A stretch of 47,405 nt of DNA from Chara braunii (Eukaryota; Streptophyta; Charophyceae; Charales; Characeae), in assembly GCA_003427395.1 (NCBI GenBank), contig BFEA01000040.1, forward strand, positions 4,197,163-4,244,567. The letters are read 5' to 3'. The position numbers and the translations under genes are program-made. The notes below the pieces were generated by a model, which saw only the letters and a program-made list of their open reading frames with translations, was not told the origin of the DNA and did not search any database. Below are positions 10,600 to 21,204 of this stretch, in pieces; the stretch's first letter is position 1, and every line of letters starts with the position of its first letter.

Positions 10600-11186
10600 T
10601 CAAGATAAGGAATTTGATTCCACACCCCTACTCTCTTCTCCAGGAAACCTCATCAGTAAGAGGCAAAGACTGAGTGTGTGTTGTGCAAAGAGGAAGGGGG
10701 AACACCTCCTAGGCAAAACAGATATTGTGTTCTTATCAGTCAGATTTAAAGGAAAAGGATGGGAAGTTGGCCTTTCAGAACCTCAGGGGGCGGTATATGC
10801 TGAGGTAATGGTGAAAGGAATCAAACCCCCTTTTTTATCCCTTGCAACTCTGGCAAGGGGTCTGGCAGGAGAATCCTTAATATAATTAGAAATAATTAAA
10901 TTTAGTAAAGAACAATTCCCGCCAGGATTCTCAGCACTTCTAGTATTATCCGCAGGATCAAATAAAATTACTGAACGAGGCGTCTACTTGAAATACGATG
11001 TCTCCAAACAGGTGAATCTCCGCTGGTTTGAAATCACGACCATCAAGGAGATCCAACTTTTGAAGATAAAGGCGAGTCAGTTTTGGTCAGAAGATGATGT
11101 ATGTACTATTCTAGTACGCCTATTGAGACAAGGATTATTGGAAGTTTGGGGACAGCTAGACTGTGGGCCTTGGCAGAAAGTGTAAC
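10600..11186 (+). pseudogene. L2 ORF1: conserved C-terminal module of unknown function
   Basis: It reads RQRLSVCCAKRKGEHLL, GKGWEVGLSEP, VYLKYDVSKQVNLRWFE and KIKASQFWSEDDVC. L4 has the counterparts SRRLKVRQLIERGLF, GKWELGLSP, DLYLLFDPGKSASLGWYS and KVKASEFWSEDDVC. A stretch this well kept between copies with very different base composition implies past selection on the protein. It sits just before the endonuclease of ORF2. One TAA (10882-10884) interrupts it. Confidence 0.7.
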
Positions 11187-11329
11187 AAAGAATAGTAAGT
11201 TTCAGTAACTTCTTCAGTTCCTTCAGTTTCAATCGCACAGATAAAACAAGAAAGAAATAATAGATTTTAGTGTGATTGTTGCATTATACAACAAGGATAA
11301 GGAATGGAAAGAACTGAGACGTGATGCAG

Positions 11330-12245
11330 ATCTGGACATTAGATCACTTAATGTTAATGGTCTTGCGTCAGCTAAGCTTAATAAAAAGAAAGCAATTTAT
11401 GATCAATTAAAAGGGATTAGAGGGAAACAGTGACTTGATGTGTTATGTGTCCAAGAAACTCATTTAATAAATACAAAAAATTGTAACCATGTTCATAAAG
11501 AAATATGACCACATCTTGCTTATAGGGCCCACACACCTAAAACAGGTAGTGCAGGGGTTGCTATATGGATGCCCCCAAACTTGAGAGTGGAAGTCCTTAA
11601 CTGGGAAGTAGATCAGGAGGAAGGAAGGTGAGTATATATTTTAGTGATGCTGGAATTGGATATATGCATCTAACGATGTAGGTACATGATAATGTTTTTT
11701 TGAAAACTCCTTGCCTAATCCGCCGTTAGGAATCCTGGTCATTATAGCAGGAGATTTTAATGCGGCTCATGATAGACACCTAGATCGTTGGCACCTACCC
11801 TCCCCTTGCCCAGTTTATGGTAAATCAGATAAGTTAATTATAAGAAACCTTTGTCAAACATTCAATTTGTTTGATACATATAGAAGGGTTTACCCGGCAC
11901 ATAAATCGTTCTCATGCTTCAAAAGAGGACTAACTAAACAATGTTCTAAGTCACGAATAGATCTCATACTAACCTCAGATGAACTACATGGGGCATTGCA
12001 AGTAGCTGAAATTTTCCCACGCAGTCCCTTCCCTGATCTGGACCATGCAATGACTGTAGCAATTTTTTCCTTCCCTAAAAAAACTGACCAAGGAAAGGGA
12101 TATTACAAGCTCAATGTAGCTCACCTTAAAGACAAAAAATTCATTCAATACATAAAGGATGTATGGTCGTTCTGGAAAGAACAAAAAGAAAGAATTCAAG
12201 ATAATATCATATATTTCAATAACGGTCTTTCCTTTCCATAGCGTA
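11330..12245 (+). pseudogene. L2 ORF2: APE-type endonuclease
   Basis: Motifs in order are LDIRSLNVNGLAS (usual start of LINE APE endonucleases), DVLCVQETHL, GSAGVAIW, IIAGDFNAAHDRHLDRW, SRIDLILTS and PDLDHAM. These supply the catalytic Glu, the GDFN Asp/Asn, the S-R-x-D-x-I segment and the final D-H. The enzyme nicks target DNA to prime reverse transcription. Stops near 11432 and 11506 and a shift around 11630-11710 inactivate it. The best open stretch is 11711-12241. Confidence 0.85.
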
Positions 12246-12699
12246 AATGCAATGAATATTCCAAGATGTTAGCAGCAGAAAAACTGTCGAACGAAACAGG
12301 AATCCTACAGCGGATTCAACAATTTCAACAATGGGAAACTGAATCAGAAAATAAGGATCCTTTATAAGATATGGGTAATGAAATTCAAAAGCGAGAATCT
12401 CAATTATTGACTCAGACGGAATATCGTTGGCAAGGGGCTAGAATCAGAGGGAAACTTAAGAAACATATTATGGTAGGTAGGATGGATGCAAACTTATTTG
12501 CAATGGCTAGAGCACGAGATGAAAGAATCATAATTGAAGCATTAATAGACTCATAGAGTAGGAATGAATCCATGGCTTCCTCAACAGCAGAATGCACCAA
12601 AATAGTCAGCGGTTTCTTTAAAAATTTATTATCCTCAGAGATTCGGGAAAAACCTCTCGAGCAACGAAATAAAGATATAGATGATTTCGTGAACCCATT

Positions 12700-13665
12700 A
12701 TAGGTAAAACTATCAACAGAACAACAACAAATGCTGGAAAAACCTCTAACTAAAGAAGAAATCTAGACAGCACTGATGTTAATGGAAGAAGAAAAAACTC
12801 CAGGAATTGATGGGCTTCCAAAATAATTTTGGAAGGCAAACTGGGATTTCCTTTCAGAGGACCTTATGTGTTTTTTCCATGAAGTATGAGAATCAGGTAA
12901 TATGGGGGAATTCGTCAGTCAAGGGGTGTTAACTTTGTTTTATAATAAAGGTGGAAAAACTAACATTCGTAATTATAGACCGATCACCCTGCTTACTGTT
13001 GCTTATAAGTTATTAGAAAAAGTTATAGTCGTACGACTTAATAAAGTTATAAGTGATATAATACATCCAACACAATCCGGGTTTATAAATAACAGGATTA
13101 TACAAGACATTATACTGCTAGTCAATGAACTTCTTAAGTTAACACGCCAATCTAAACATAATGCAGTCATTATCTTCATTGATTTTGAGAAAGCGTATGA
13201 TCACGTAGATTGGTATTTCCTTAATAAATGTCTAAAAAAATTAAACTTTGGATCATGTTTTCACAGATGGATTACGATTATTCATCAAAATGTCACAACA
13301 ACAGTAATGGTAAATGAAATATGGCTCCACCAATATCCGTACATAGGTCAGTAAGACAAAGGGACCCTATAGCACCCTTCCTCTTTGTGATTGTCATGGA
13401 GACACTAGCAACTAACCTAAGAAAGAATCGATATATTAAGCGCATCCAAGTAACATCAATCCCAAAGGATTCAATCCCTGTTTGTTCACTATTTGCAAAT
13501 GATCTCTCACTCATAATAGATGCCTCAAACGCAAATTTAGAGGCAATTCAAGCAATGATGAAAAAATTATGTCGATTATCAGATATGAAGGTCGATTGGG
13601 AAATAAAACCTTGGGTTGGTGGATTAACCATTAGGGAGTTCGTCCCCCAGAGCAACCAAGAGTGA
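12700..13665 (+). pseudogene. L2 ORF2: reverse transcriptase
   Basis: The RT blocks are visible as KTPGIDGLPK, INIRNYRPITLL-type (TNIRNYRPITLL here), HPTQSGFINNR, IIFIDFEKAYDHVDW, SVRQRDPIAPFLF and CSLFANDLSLI. The frame shifts near 13325. Two hallmark residues are changed: VRQGDP is VRQRDP, and the second catalytic Asp of FADD is Asn (FAND). Either change would be expected to abolish activity. The L4 copy keeps RRQGDP and FADD. Confidence 0.9.
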
Positions 13666-13699
13666 AATAACTTCCATTGGACACACCGGTAAAGGTTAT

Positions 13700-15830
13700 A
13701 GGAGTTTCCTTAACAGTAGAAGTGAAACCGACGACAAATAACGATTAGATATCACAACAGGCTCTTATGAAGTTTTAATTATGGAAAGACAAACATAAAT
13801 CAATTATGGGAAGAGTTTTAGTTATTAATAATGTTGTCGTAGCCTCTATATGGTATAAATCAACAATTTGGGCAATTGAAAAAGCAGCACTCAAGGCTCT
13901 GCAAAGACAACTAGTGACATTTTTATGAAAAAGTAATCATGACAGTAAAAATATAATTAGTAGGGTGGTTTGGTAATCAGTGATTCAACCAAAAATCAAA
14001 GGTGGGTTGAGATTGATTGATCCAACTATACAAGGAATGTCGTTGTCCATTCAATGGATTAAAAGATTGATTTTCAATCCCCAAACCCCTTGGAATTCCC
14101 AGGCATGGGAACAAATCAGACGGCTAACACCCGAAACACCAGACAACATAGATCCCTTGATGTGGTTGGACAACAGATCATGGTCTATCCCTAGAAGATG
14201 CTCAGGAGAGAGAGAAAACTCACTAAGTTCATAACGTACTGTAACGAGGATTGACATAGGAAAAGATCCCTTCTGGACTACTTTGCTAAAAACATGGAGG
14301 AAGTTACCCGGGCCTTTGCGAGATAAGGTGACACCAACACGATGGGAGGAGGTATGTCAACAACCCCTGTTTAATAATTGTTGGATTAGGGACTCATAAG
14401 TATATATGCTGCATTGTATGGAGACACCGTGGAAAAACTGGGTTTAAAGGGGTGTATTACGAATCAAGGATATTTGGAAGAAGGATGCAGCTAAGGAATT
14501 GATCCCGGCCAGTAAATTACATGAACGACTTAGGTATTATCATCAATCGGAGGACTCCTCAGAGAAAATTATTGAACTAATCCCCTTGGAATGGGTTCGT
14601 ATCCTAAAAAAAAACCATAAATTTGAAGAAGGAGATTGGGTATCCCTTTTAAATCAGTCACACCTTATTGATAATATCCTACAAATCAACTCAAATGAAG
14701 AAATTACTCTTTCAATATTTAGGCAGACCCAAGACAATATAGTTATTCCAATAAAAGAAGTGCTATGGGTGAACAGTAGAGCATCTTCAGGGTTAGACTA
14801 CTTAAACAAAAGGATTCTTGGATAGCCTTCAGGTCCAACACACTTACTTTCCACCTTGCCCTGGATCCCATTAATCGAGTCTGGACGACAAAGATAGGTA
14901 ATAGTCGTCAATACAAGAGAGTTATTCATACTCTATCAGTTAAGTCCACATACAGAATGTTAAAACCTAGTATAAACTTAAAAGACAAAATAATAACTAG
15001 GTAGAAGAAGCAACTTAATCTGAGTAACGAAGAACTCAAACCAGTTAAATAGTTTAGAACTATTAAGTCAAAGTCAGTCAAGGTAGCCTCACTACAATGA
15101 CAAATTGAATACCGGTGTCGTCGAACAAGTGACTGGCTGATAGACCGAACCTCCTTTGAACAAAAAGGAAGGGCGCTCCCATGGTGTAAGTTTTGTACGG
15201 CGTCCTTCCCGGCAAAAGTTATACCTGAAACCATTGAACATATTTTTTATGTAGTGTCCAGGGGTTGTATGACTTTGGAGATGGTGGAATCGAATTTGGC
15301 AGCAACTTGGTACTCAATATTAATAGTCATGGGACTGGAAAGGATATTGATAGAAACATGGAATCCAAAACCAATTGATGATTTCACTCTCAATATGTTT
15401 ACTGAAGGAGGAAGAGTTGTACTTTGGGCAATATGGAAGAGAAGGTGTACATTTGAAATGGAAGGGGTAAGGTTGGATGACACAGAATTCACTAACACAA
15501 TCCAACAACAAATTCAAACAACGATCAAAGATAAATGGAAAAATACAAAGGAAAATATTCAACGCTTGAATTACCACACAGAAATTTTAAAATATATCAA
15601 GGAGTTTTCTCGATGCTAGCTTGGTCGTCCTCAAGGAGGGAAATTGGGTTCAGTCAAATGGGAAGGAGTTGAGATGAGAGAAAATGAGAAACTTAAAAAA
15701 TTACTACCTGAAGTTTGGAGAGTGGTTTAAGGTTGACCCAGAGATCCCCTTAAGACGCATGTCAAACTTCCCAGCCCCCTTCCCCCCATCTTCCAGTTCA
15801 ATAGTTCCAAGGTCATGGTACGGTTATGAT
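13700..15830 (+). pseudogene. L2 ORF2: post-RT region and zf-RVT domain
   Basis: Broken segments continue ORF2: MGRVLVINNVVVASIWYKS (13800s), SVIQPKIKGGLRLIDPTIQG (13980-14040), a long hydrophilic stretch (14499-14825), then QIEYRCRRTSDWLIDRTSFE and CKFC...PETIEHIF (15100-15245). The final zinc-ligand Cys is lost. The C-terminal block GGRVVLWAIWKRRCTFEMEG (15400s) matches GRRAVLWAIWLRRYTYEMEG in L3. Several frameshifts and stops lie between. Confidence 0.8.
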
Positions 15831-15889
15831 TAAAATTATTACAAAGGTCGGTGAGCAGAAATTAGAGGACACACAACTTAATATTACAA

Positions 15890-15930
15890 ACCTGATTTGA
15901 CGCCCCTAAGGGGGTGAGGAGGTTGTGATG
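15890..15930 (+). other. L2 3' terminal hairpin
   Basis: GATTTGACGCCCCTAAGGGG followed by GTGAGGAGG can fold CCCC-TAA-GGGG. The L3 end has GATTTGGCGCCCTATTGGGG then TGAAGAGG at the same place after the ORF2 stop, with a changed but still pairing stem. It is probably the 3' signal recognised by the element's RT (inference). Confidence 0.55.
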
Positions 15931-16558
15931 CATCTATGCAAGAGGGGATACTGAGCCCAGTTCTCAGCATAATCAGTTTTTGGTCACTCCGGGTAGACTG
16001 TGAGGACACCGGCCTCAATTTTCTTATTATTAATATCATCCTTGGACAATTTAAAAAAAAAAAAAAACAAGTTGTCTTAATCAGCAATCACAATTTTTTC
16101 CAACGAAAAAAACTCTCTGGCATCACACAGTCCGACGGGCAGTGCTACATATTGTTCAACTCCACACCTGCGGAGCCATCCATACACACGGTGATTCCGA
16201 CCTCCTTTTCGGATTACTTTTTAATTACAAGTTCGATACATATGTTCTCACCATCTTTTCCCCAATGAACGTTCAGTGCAACCCACATATGTGTGTCGTG
16301 ACCAGAGCGAGATTAGAACATAGACCAATGGACCGGGATAACCAGGCTAATCGAAGTCCTGCCTAATCAGTTTAAGCAAATGAGACCGAAACTTCACACC
16401 CCACGAAATTACATGATCCGAAATCAACAAAATTACGATCAGAAGAAAGAGGGAATTCACCAGACTATCATTGACAGGAGAGAAGGTAGAGACAAAGCAC
16501 AAAATTGACGACACCTCCATGCCAGATTCCATAATTCGGTCACGTTCAGGAAACACCC
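15931..16558. other. No feature recognised
   Basis: A 14-base A run sits at about 16052-16066. Otherwise this looks unique, with no supported ORF. It lies between the L2 3' end and the coiled-coil ORF. Confidence 0.5.
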
Positions 16559-18106
16559 CTATGTTGATACAGATGGTATCTCTTCAACCAACGTCTCTGG
16601 TTCATCAGTCTCCTTTGCCTTACCTTTCCTAGCATCCTGCTCTTCTTGCTCATCTCCTGCCTTCGATCTTATTTTATACCCTTTCCGTAGCTCTCCAAAC
16701 ATTCTATTTGCATGGAGCTCCGCGATCTCCTCGACCACTTGTTCAACCGTCTTGTACGGAATTCCGTCATCGACACATAGGGGTACCGACTCTCCCTTCT
16801 TTAGAGCGCGCAAACGTTTCTTCTCTTCGGCGAGAAACATATGTCGATCATTAACCGCTGCATCCTTACTGGTCGAAGCACCTAGCCTGCCTTCCAGTCC
16901 TTTCTCCTTTCTCATCGAGCTGCCGATTGCCACTTGCTCCAAACGATTACGCAAGTTTGTGCCCCCTAATTGTGGTGACTTCAACATGTCAACCTGTTCC
17001 CTGAGCAAGCCGGCCTCCTTTTCCGCGGTCATTCACTTTGCCTCCAGCAGCTTCAACTCCACAAATGATAGTTGTTGCATGTCCCTTAAGCTCTGGAACT
17101 ACTCATTTAATTTCTCGAGGTCATTCGACGAGGTTACCGACATAGATTTCAATTTCCCCTGCGGCTCACTCTGCAGTGTGTTGATGACTATGTTGCCACG
17201 TTTGTTACCTGGTCGAAGGGCCTCACATTTTCATTGTTGCACCTCCTCCTCTGATAATTCTTTTTCCTTCTTCAGATTCTTCACCTGCTCCTTCAGTTCC
17301 TCGAACAGCCTCTCTAAATCTGGTTTATCACTTGTAGTCTCCTTACCTTTCTTCAGTACTTCGATATCCTCTTTCAACTTTTTAATTTCGCTTTCGACAA
17401 GATCGATTGAGAGCTTGTTGAATGCCAACTTCTTCAATTCTTCGTTTTCCTTCCTAAGAAGATCGACCTCGGAGCTGTCGTCCGTAACCGACTTCCCTGC
17501 GAAAAGCTTGGTTTGTAGCTCAATGACCTCCTTTCGTAGCCTAGCCACTTCATCTGCTTGTGACCCTTTGCTTGTGCTTGCCTTGTCTACCCTTCCAACC
17601 TCCCCCGTTCAATTCAGTAATGCATCGCAGACAAACGCCAAACGCTGATCAATCTTAGCTCCCACATCCACGACCAACTCCTGTTTTTCTTTCTTCTTAC
17701 GAGCAAACTCCTGCAATTTTTTTTCCTTTCTTTCTTCAGCTAGCTTCTCTTCGTCTGTTTGTGCCTTTGACTTAAAATCTTTGTAGAAGTCATACATATC
17801 AGTGAGAATACTCTGATTCTGTCGCCACCAATTTGGTTTCGGTGTCGTCCCGAAATGTTGAGTTGTCGGTTGTGTCTGGAAAGGCCCACCGGTCGTCATT
17901 GGTGTCGTCGTCTGAGCCACGACACTAGTTGTGGCCGGAGGAAGAGCCAGAAGCGGAGTCGCATTAGACATAGGTACCGCATTCGCACTTGTGTCCACAT
18001 TTCGACGCGGGTGAGGACATTCTGGTGAAAGTGCCCGTGGAGACCGCAGTTGTGGCACGCCATCATCTCTCGTCAATGTAAAATTTGACGACAATATTGT
18101 AGTCAC
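16559..18106 (-). pseudogene. Coiled-coil ORF with PLC/GI module (retroelement ORF1-like)
   Basis: One frame runs from ATG at 18106 to 16559 (516 codons) with four in-frame stops (three TGA, one TAG). The N-terminus is Pro/Thr/Gln-rich (TTTPMTTGGPFQTQPTTQ). A charged segment with runs of KKKEK follows. Heptad coiled coil covers about codons 187-290 (DLLRKENEELKKLAF, EIKKLKEDIEVLKKGKE, LFEELKEQVKNLKKEKE). The C-terminal part has LGGTNLRNRLEQVA, then SVPLCVDDGIPYKTVEQVVE and EIAELHANRMFGELRKGYK. The last two modules recur near 37.3 and 40.05 kb. It is probably the first ORF of a retroelement that elsewhere carries GIY-YIG. No known catalytic motif is visible. Confidence 0.65.
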
Positions 18107-18148
18107 TTTATCGTAGTATAATCTCTACGACGGTTACTAAGTGAAATG

Positions 18149-18406
18149 AGGTGGAATAGAGTAAACTCTTTCCTACTCAAACATTTAGATATGACGAGAG
18201 TGGAGGCATTCATGCAACGGCACATCTTCTTGAGCAGACAACAGGAACGAGTAGAGAGAGCAGATGCATTGGAAGGGAAGAGGAGAATAAGACGACGAAG
18301 AAGAAGAAGAAAAGGAAGAGGAAGGAAGAGGAAAGGAAGACCAGAGAGAGGGGGTATGGACTAAGGACGAGTACCAAGACGCGACTGAAAACCCCGACAT
18401 AGAAGT
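18149..18406 (+). repeat. Arg-rich ORF repeat (family R), copy 2
   Basis: This matches 3543-3800 with about five differences in 257 bp, all in the last 55 bp. Here the ORF has ATG at 18146 (72 codons) and ends in TAA where copy 1 has TGA. It lies directly upstream (head to head) of the minus-strand coiled-coil ORF. No target duplication was found. The 9-mer TAGGCGTAG lies just after copy 2 and just before copy 1. Confidence 0.6.
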
Positions 18407-18648
18407 AGGCGTAGGCCCATAACCTTAGGATAACTTACTCCTGCCCAGTAAATTAAAGGTTCGTCCCGATTTCCACAGGTGTTAGTTTGGTAAGGGCTTG
18501 CGGGTAAGGTGTAGATATGGGTAGCTAGAGGAAAGTAAGAGAGAAGAAAATAGGGTAGGTTAAAAATGCAACTATTCCCCATATGAGGAGAAGACAGATG
18601 TATCCATCTATCTATCTATGTCTATATAAGCGACACTCGGAAGACGGA

Positions 18649-18806
18649 CCCAATGAAAAAGAGGTTCGCACTTCGTTTGGATGGGACAGCAGGTGTCCCG
18701 CAGCGCAGTGAAGAAGCGGTCCTCAGAAGATGCTCCCTTTGGGCCCAATGAAAAGAGGCCCACACTGCGTTTGGAAGGGACAACAGGTGTCATACGGCGC
18801 ACAGTT
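18649..18806. repeat. Degenerate tandem pair, about 96-bp period
   Basis: CCCAATGAAAAAGAGG...TTTGGATGGGACAGCAGGTGTC at 18649 and CCCAATGAAAAGAGG...TTTGGAAGGGACAACAGGTGTC at 18745 are imperfect direct copies. Confidence 0.75.
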
Positions 18807-18907
18807 ATGTTTTCTCTTCTTTTTTTTGTCATGTAGCACTCAGATAGTCGTTCAGCAGCCCGACTCGAACCTTCCATTTCGCCGTTTTAGCAGGTTTTCC
18901 TACCCCG

Positions 18908-19030
18908 CTGTTGCCCCGCGGGGAAAACAATCCAACAGCCACTACAGTGGGGCAAACAATCCGACAGCTACTACACAACTACTACAACGGGGCAAACAAT
19001 CCAACAGCTACTACACTGGGGCAAAAAAAC
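18908..19030. repeat. Short tandem repeat GGGGCAAACAATCC
   Basis: Four imperfect units contain GGGGMAAACAATCC, then RACAGCYACTACA. Unit lengths vary (26-45 bp), and the last unit grades into GGGGCAAAAAAAC. Confidence 0.7.
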
Positions 19031-19089
19031 TTCCTGACGGTCCCGCCACCCGTCGCGCAGGGCAAAAAAACGTTTCAACCACCTGTTAG

Positions 19090-19231
19090 ACTAGGGCTGT
19101 GGTGGGTGAGTAGAGGGCATGGGTCACTGGTTGGTCTGGATTAACTGATGATGATGATACGCGTTTCGGGGATAAGTACCTCGCCTTAAAAGCAGTTAGG
19201 ACCGTGGTGGGCGAGTAGAGGGCAACGGGAA
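19090..19231. repeat. Imperfect direct repeat around GTGGTGGGYGAGTAGAGGGC
   Basis: Two copies of about 35 bp, at 19090-19125 and 19195-19228, flank a unique 70-bp stretch with a GAT triplet run. The second copy abuts the A-rich tract before L3. Confidence 0.6.
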
Positions 19232-19266
19232 AAAAAAAATGAAAAAAAAAAAAAAAAAAAAAAAAA

Positions 19267-20195
19267 GTAAAATGGTTCACTATGACCAAAATTAAACCTG
19301 CAAAAGTGGCTTCACTATAATGGCAAATAGAACATAGATGCCTTCCTACAAATGACTGGCTAGTAGACAGGTCAACATTGGAACAAAGAGGGAAAGCGCT
19401 CCCCTCGTGTAAATTTTGTAAATCTGCGTTCCCTTCTAAGTTAGTCCCAGAAACAATTGAGCATATATTCTTACAATGTCCTGGGGCAATCTGGCTATGG
19501 AGGTGGTGGGATCGTATTTGGTCTAACTTGGAAACATAAGTCCAGTGGCCATTCGACTGGAGAGCTATCCTTCTTAAAACTTGGTGCCCTGAAAGTATTG
19601 ATGAATTCTCACAAAACTTGTATAATCTAGGAAGGAGAGCGGTTTTATGGGCAATATGGTTAAGAAGATATACGTATGAAATGGAAGGAGTGAGACTAGA
19701 TGGACCAGAATTTACTGACATGGTAAAGCAACAAATACAAACGGATATCAATATATAATGGGTACAAGCTAAAGAAAAAATACAATTTGTATCCTCACAA
19801 AAAGAAATCTGCCAACATATTCAACGTTTCAACCAATGCTGGTTAAGAGGAACCCAGAGAGGGAAGATGGGGAGGGTTGAATGGGAAGGGGCAAGGAGAG
19901 GAGAAGAGGACAATCTGAATAGGGACTATAAGCTTGCTTTTAATGACTGGACTATGATTAACCCAGCAATCCCGTTACGACCAATGTCAGACTTCCCAGC
20001 TCCCTTTCCTCCCTCGGCTCTAAGTCTTGTCTCAAGGGCCTGGTTTGGGTATGAATGAAGTTGAATGGTAGGAGAAGATGGTATTCAAATTTCTAATGGT
20101 TGTAAGGATTAATAGATAAGAAGGGATTAGTGCTAGAATGATGTTGTTAGATTTGGCGCCCTATTGGGGTGAAGAGGCACAACTCATCTTAACTT
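19267..20195 (+). mobile_element. LINE L3, 5'-truncated 3' fragment
   Basis: This holds only the end of ORF2. From 19290 it reads KVASL, QIEHRCLPTNDWLVDRSTLE and CKFCKSAFP...PETIEHIFLQC, an intact C-x2-C-x14-H-x4-C zf-RVT motif. It continues with AIWLWRWWDRIW, GRRAVLWAIWLRRYTYEMEG and QRFNQCWLRGTQRGKMGRVE, ending RPMSDFPAPFPPSALSLVSR and WFGYE plus stop at about 20058. It is close to L2 but not its direct copy. Stops (TAA near 19312 and 19756, TAA near 19539) make it dead. The 3' UTR carries the same hairpin as L2 at 20152-20182. An A-rich tract (19231-19266) lies at the truncated 5' end. Confidence 0.88.
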
Positions 20196-20225
20196 TATGA
20201 TTCAGGCACACCACTCTTTTATATC

Positions 20226-20360
20226 ATTCATGTACTTGACGGACGCTGGAGCCGGTTTCCAGCACATGTTGCTCATTCATGTACTTAAAGGGACGCTGGA
20301 CCCGGTTTCCAGCAGGTGTTGCTCCCCACCAATAGATGGAGCTAACCATCAAAAAAAAAA
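20226..20360 (-). repeat. Family H repeat, copy C (double core)
   Basis: In this orientation the core is written on plus as GGGACGCTGGACCCGG..CCACCAATAGATGGAGC at 20292-20342, with a 10-base A run at 20351-20360. A second, shorter core (GGACGCTGGAGCCGGTTTCC) lies 53 bp upstream at 20240. Both cores follow CATGTACTT. The strand label follows the other copies; this copy reads 5' to 3' with its poly-A on plus. The poly-A is the insertion point of the next element. Confidence 0.7.
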
Positions 20361-20806
20361 GGGAAAATTTTCGAAATGCCCCTGAAGTTTGCGTTTATTT
20401 GTGTTTTGACCCTCCGACGGCCGACCCTGATTTGCCCCTCTGACAACGATTCAAGTTTCCAAAAAAACCCTGGCGTCGTTTGGGCCTGAAATATGTTCAA
20501 TATGCCCCTACTGGTACCAGTACCAAATTTCCAGTATGTCCCTACTGAAAAGCCGTTGGGTACCGGCACAAGAATTTCCAAGATACCCCTGCCGGTGCGG
20601 TGCATCTGTTCAGTATGCCCTTGTGGCCATTGCTGCCAGTCAGGGCCGTTTCCCAAAAAACAAAACACAGCGTGAACACGACGATGCCACAGGCACTGAT
20701 GCCTAATGACATACTCAGGAACTTTCCTTGCCACATCAAGCCAACTCCTGCCATCTCTAATGGTATGTTCTCAGTTGTACATTACTCTCCTAGCCCCACA
20801 GCTTTC

Positions 20807-20866
<60 letters not shown>

Positions 20867-21173
20867 TTGGCAGCAGTACAAAGGAGCTGAAAGGGGAAGA
20901 GGAGAGGGAGGTGGAAGAAGACGAGGTGGCGGTGGCGGTGACTCCGACAGTTTCGAGGATGTGGTTCAAGTTCGTTGGTTGCGGTGGAGCGTTAAGAGGG
21001 CAAGCAACCAATGGCACGACTTATAGCATGCATGCACAAGTGTACACGTGTACACGTGACGAGAGCGACAGAGGTGAGCACTGAGCAGTGCGGCAAGGCA
21101 AGAGCAACAGAGATGGGCGATTTTCATCCCCCCATGACCGTGCTGAACGGGGTTGTGATAGTGACAATTGTGC

Positions 21174-21204
<31 letters not shown>

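Larger units (their letters stand above)
7200..15930 (+). mobile_element. LINE L2, long decayed non-LTR retrotransposon
   Basis: An AT-rich LINE carries ORF1 (gag-like, zinc knuckle, long C-terminal extension), ORF2 endonuclease, RT and zf-RVT tail, and a 3' end with a small hairpin. It aligns part by part with L4 on the other strand. Many stops and frameshifts make it inactive. The internal segment 7222-7786 is inverted. The 5' boundary is uncertain. Only the 3' end is marked, by similarity to the L3 terminus. Confidence 0.85.

Noticed and set aside
16752-17648. A 298-codon Ser-rich ORF on plus
   Set aside because: It is the exact antisense of the coiled-coil ORF. Lys/Glu codons read backwards give Ser/Phe/Leu.
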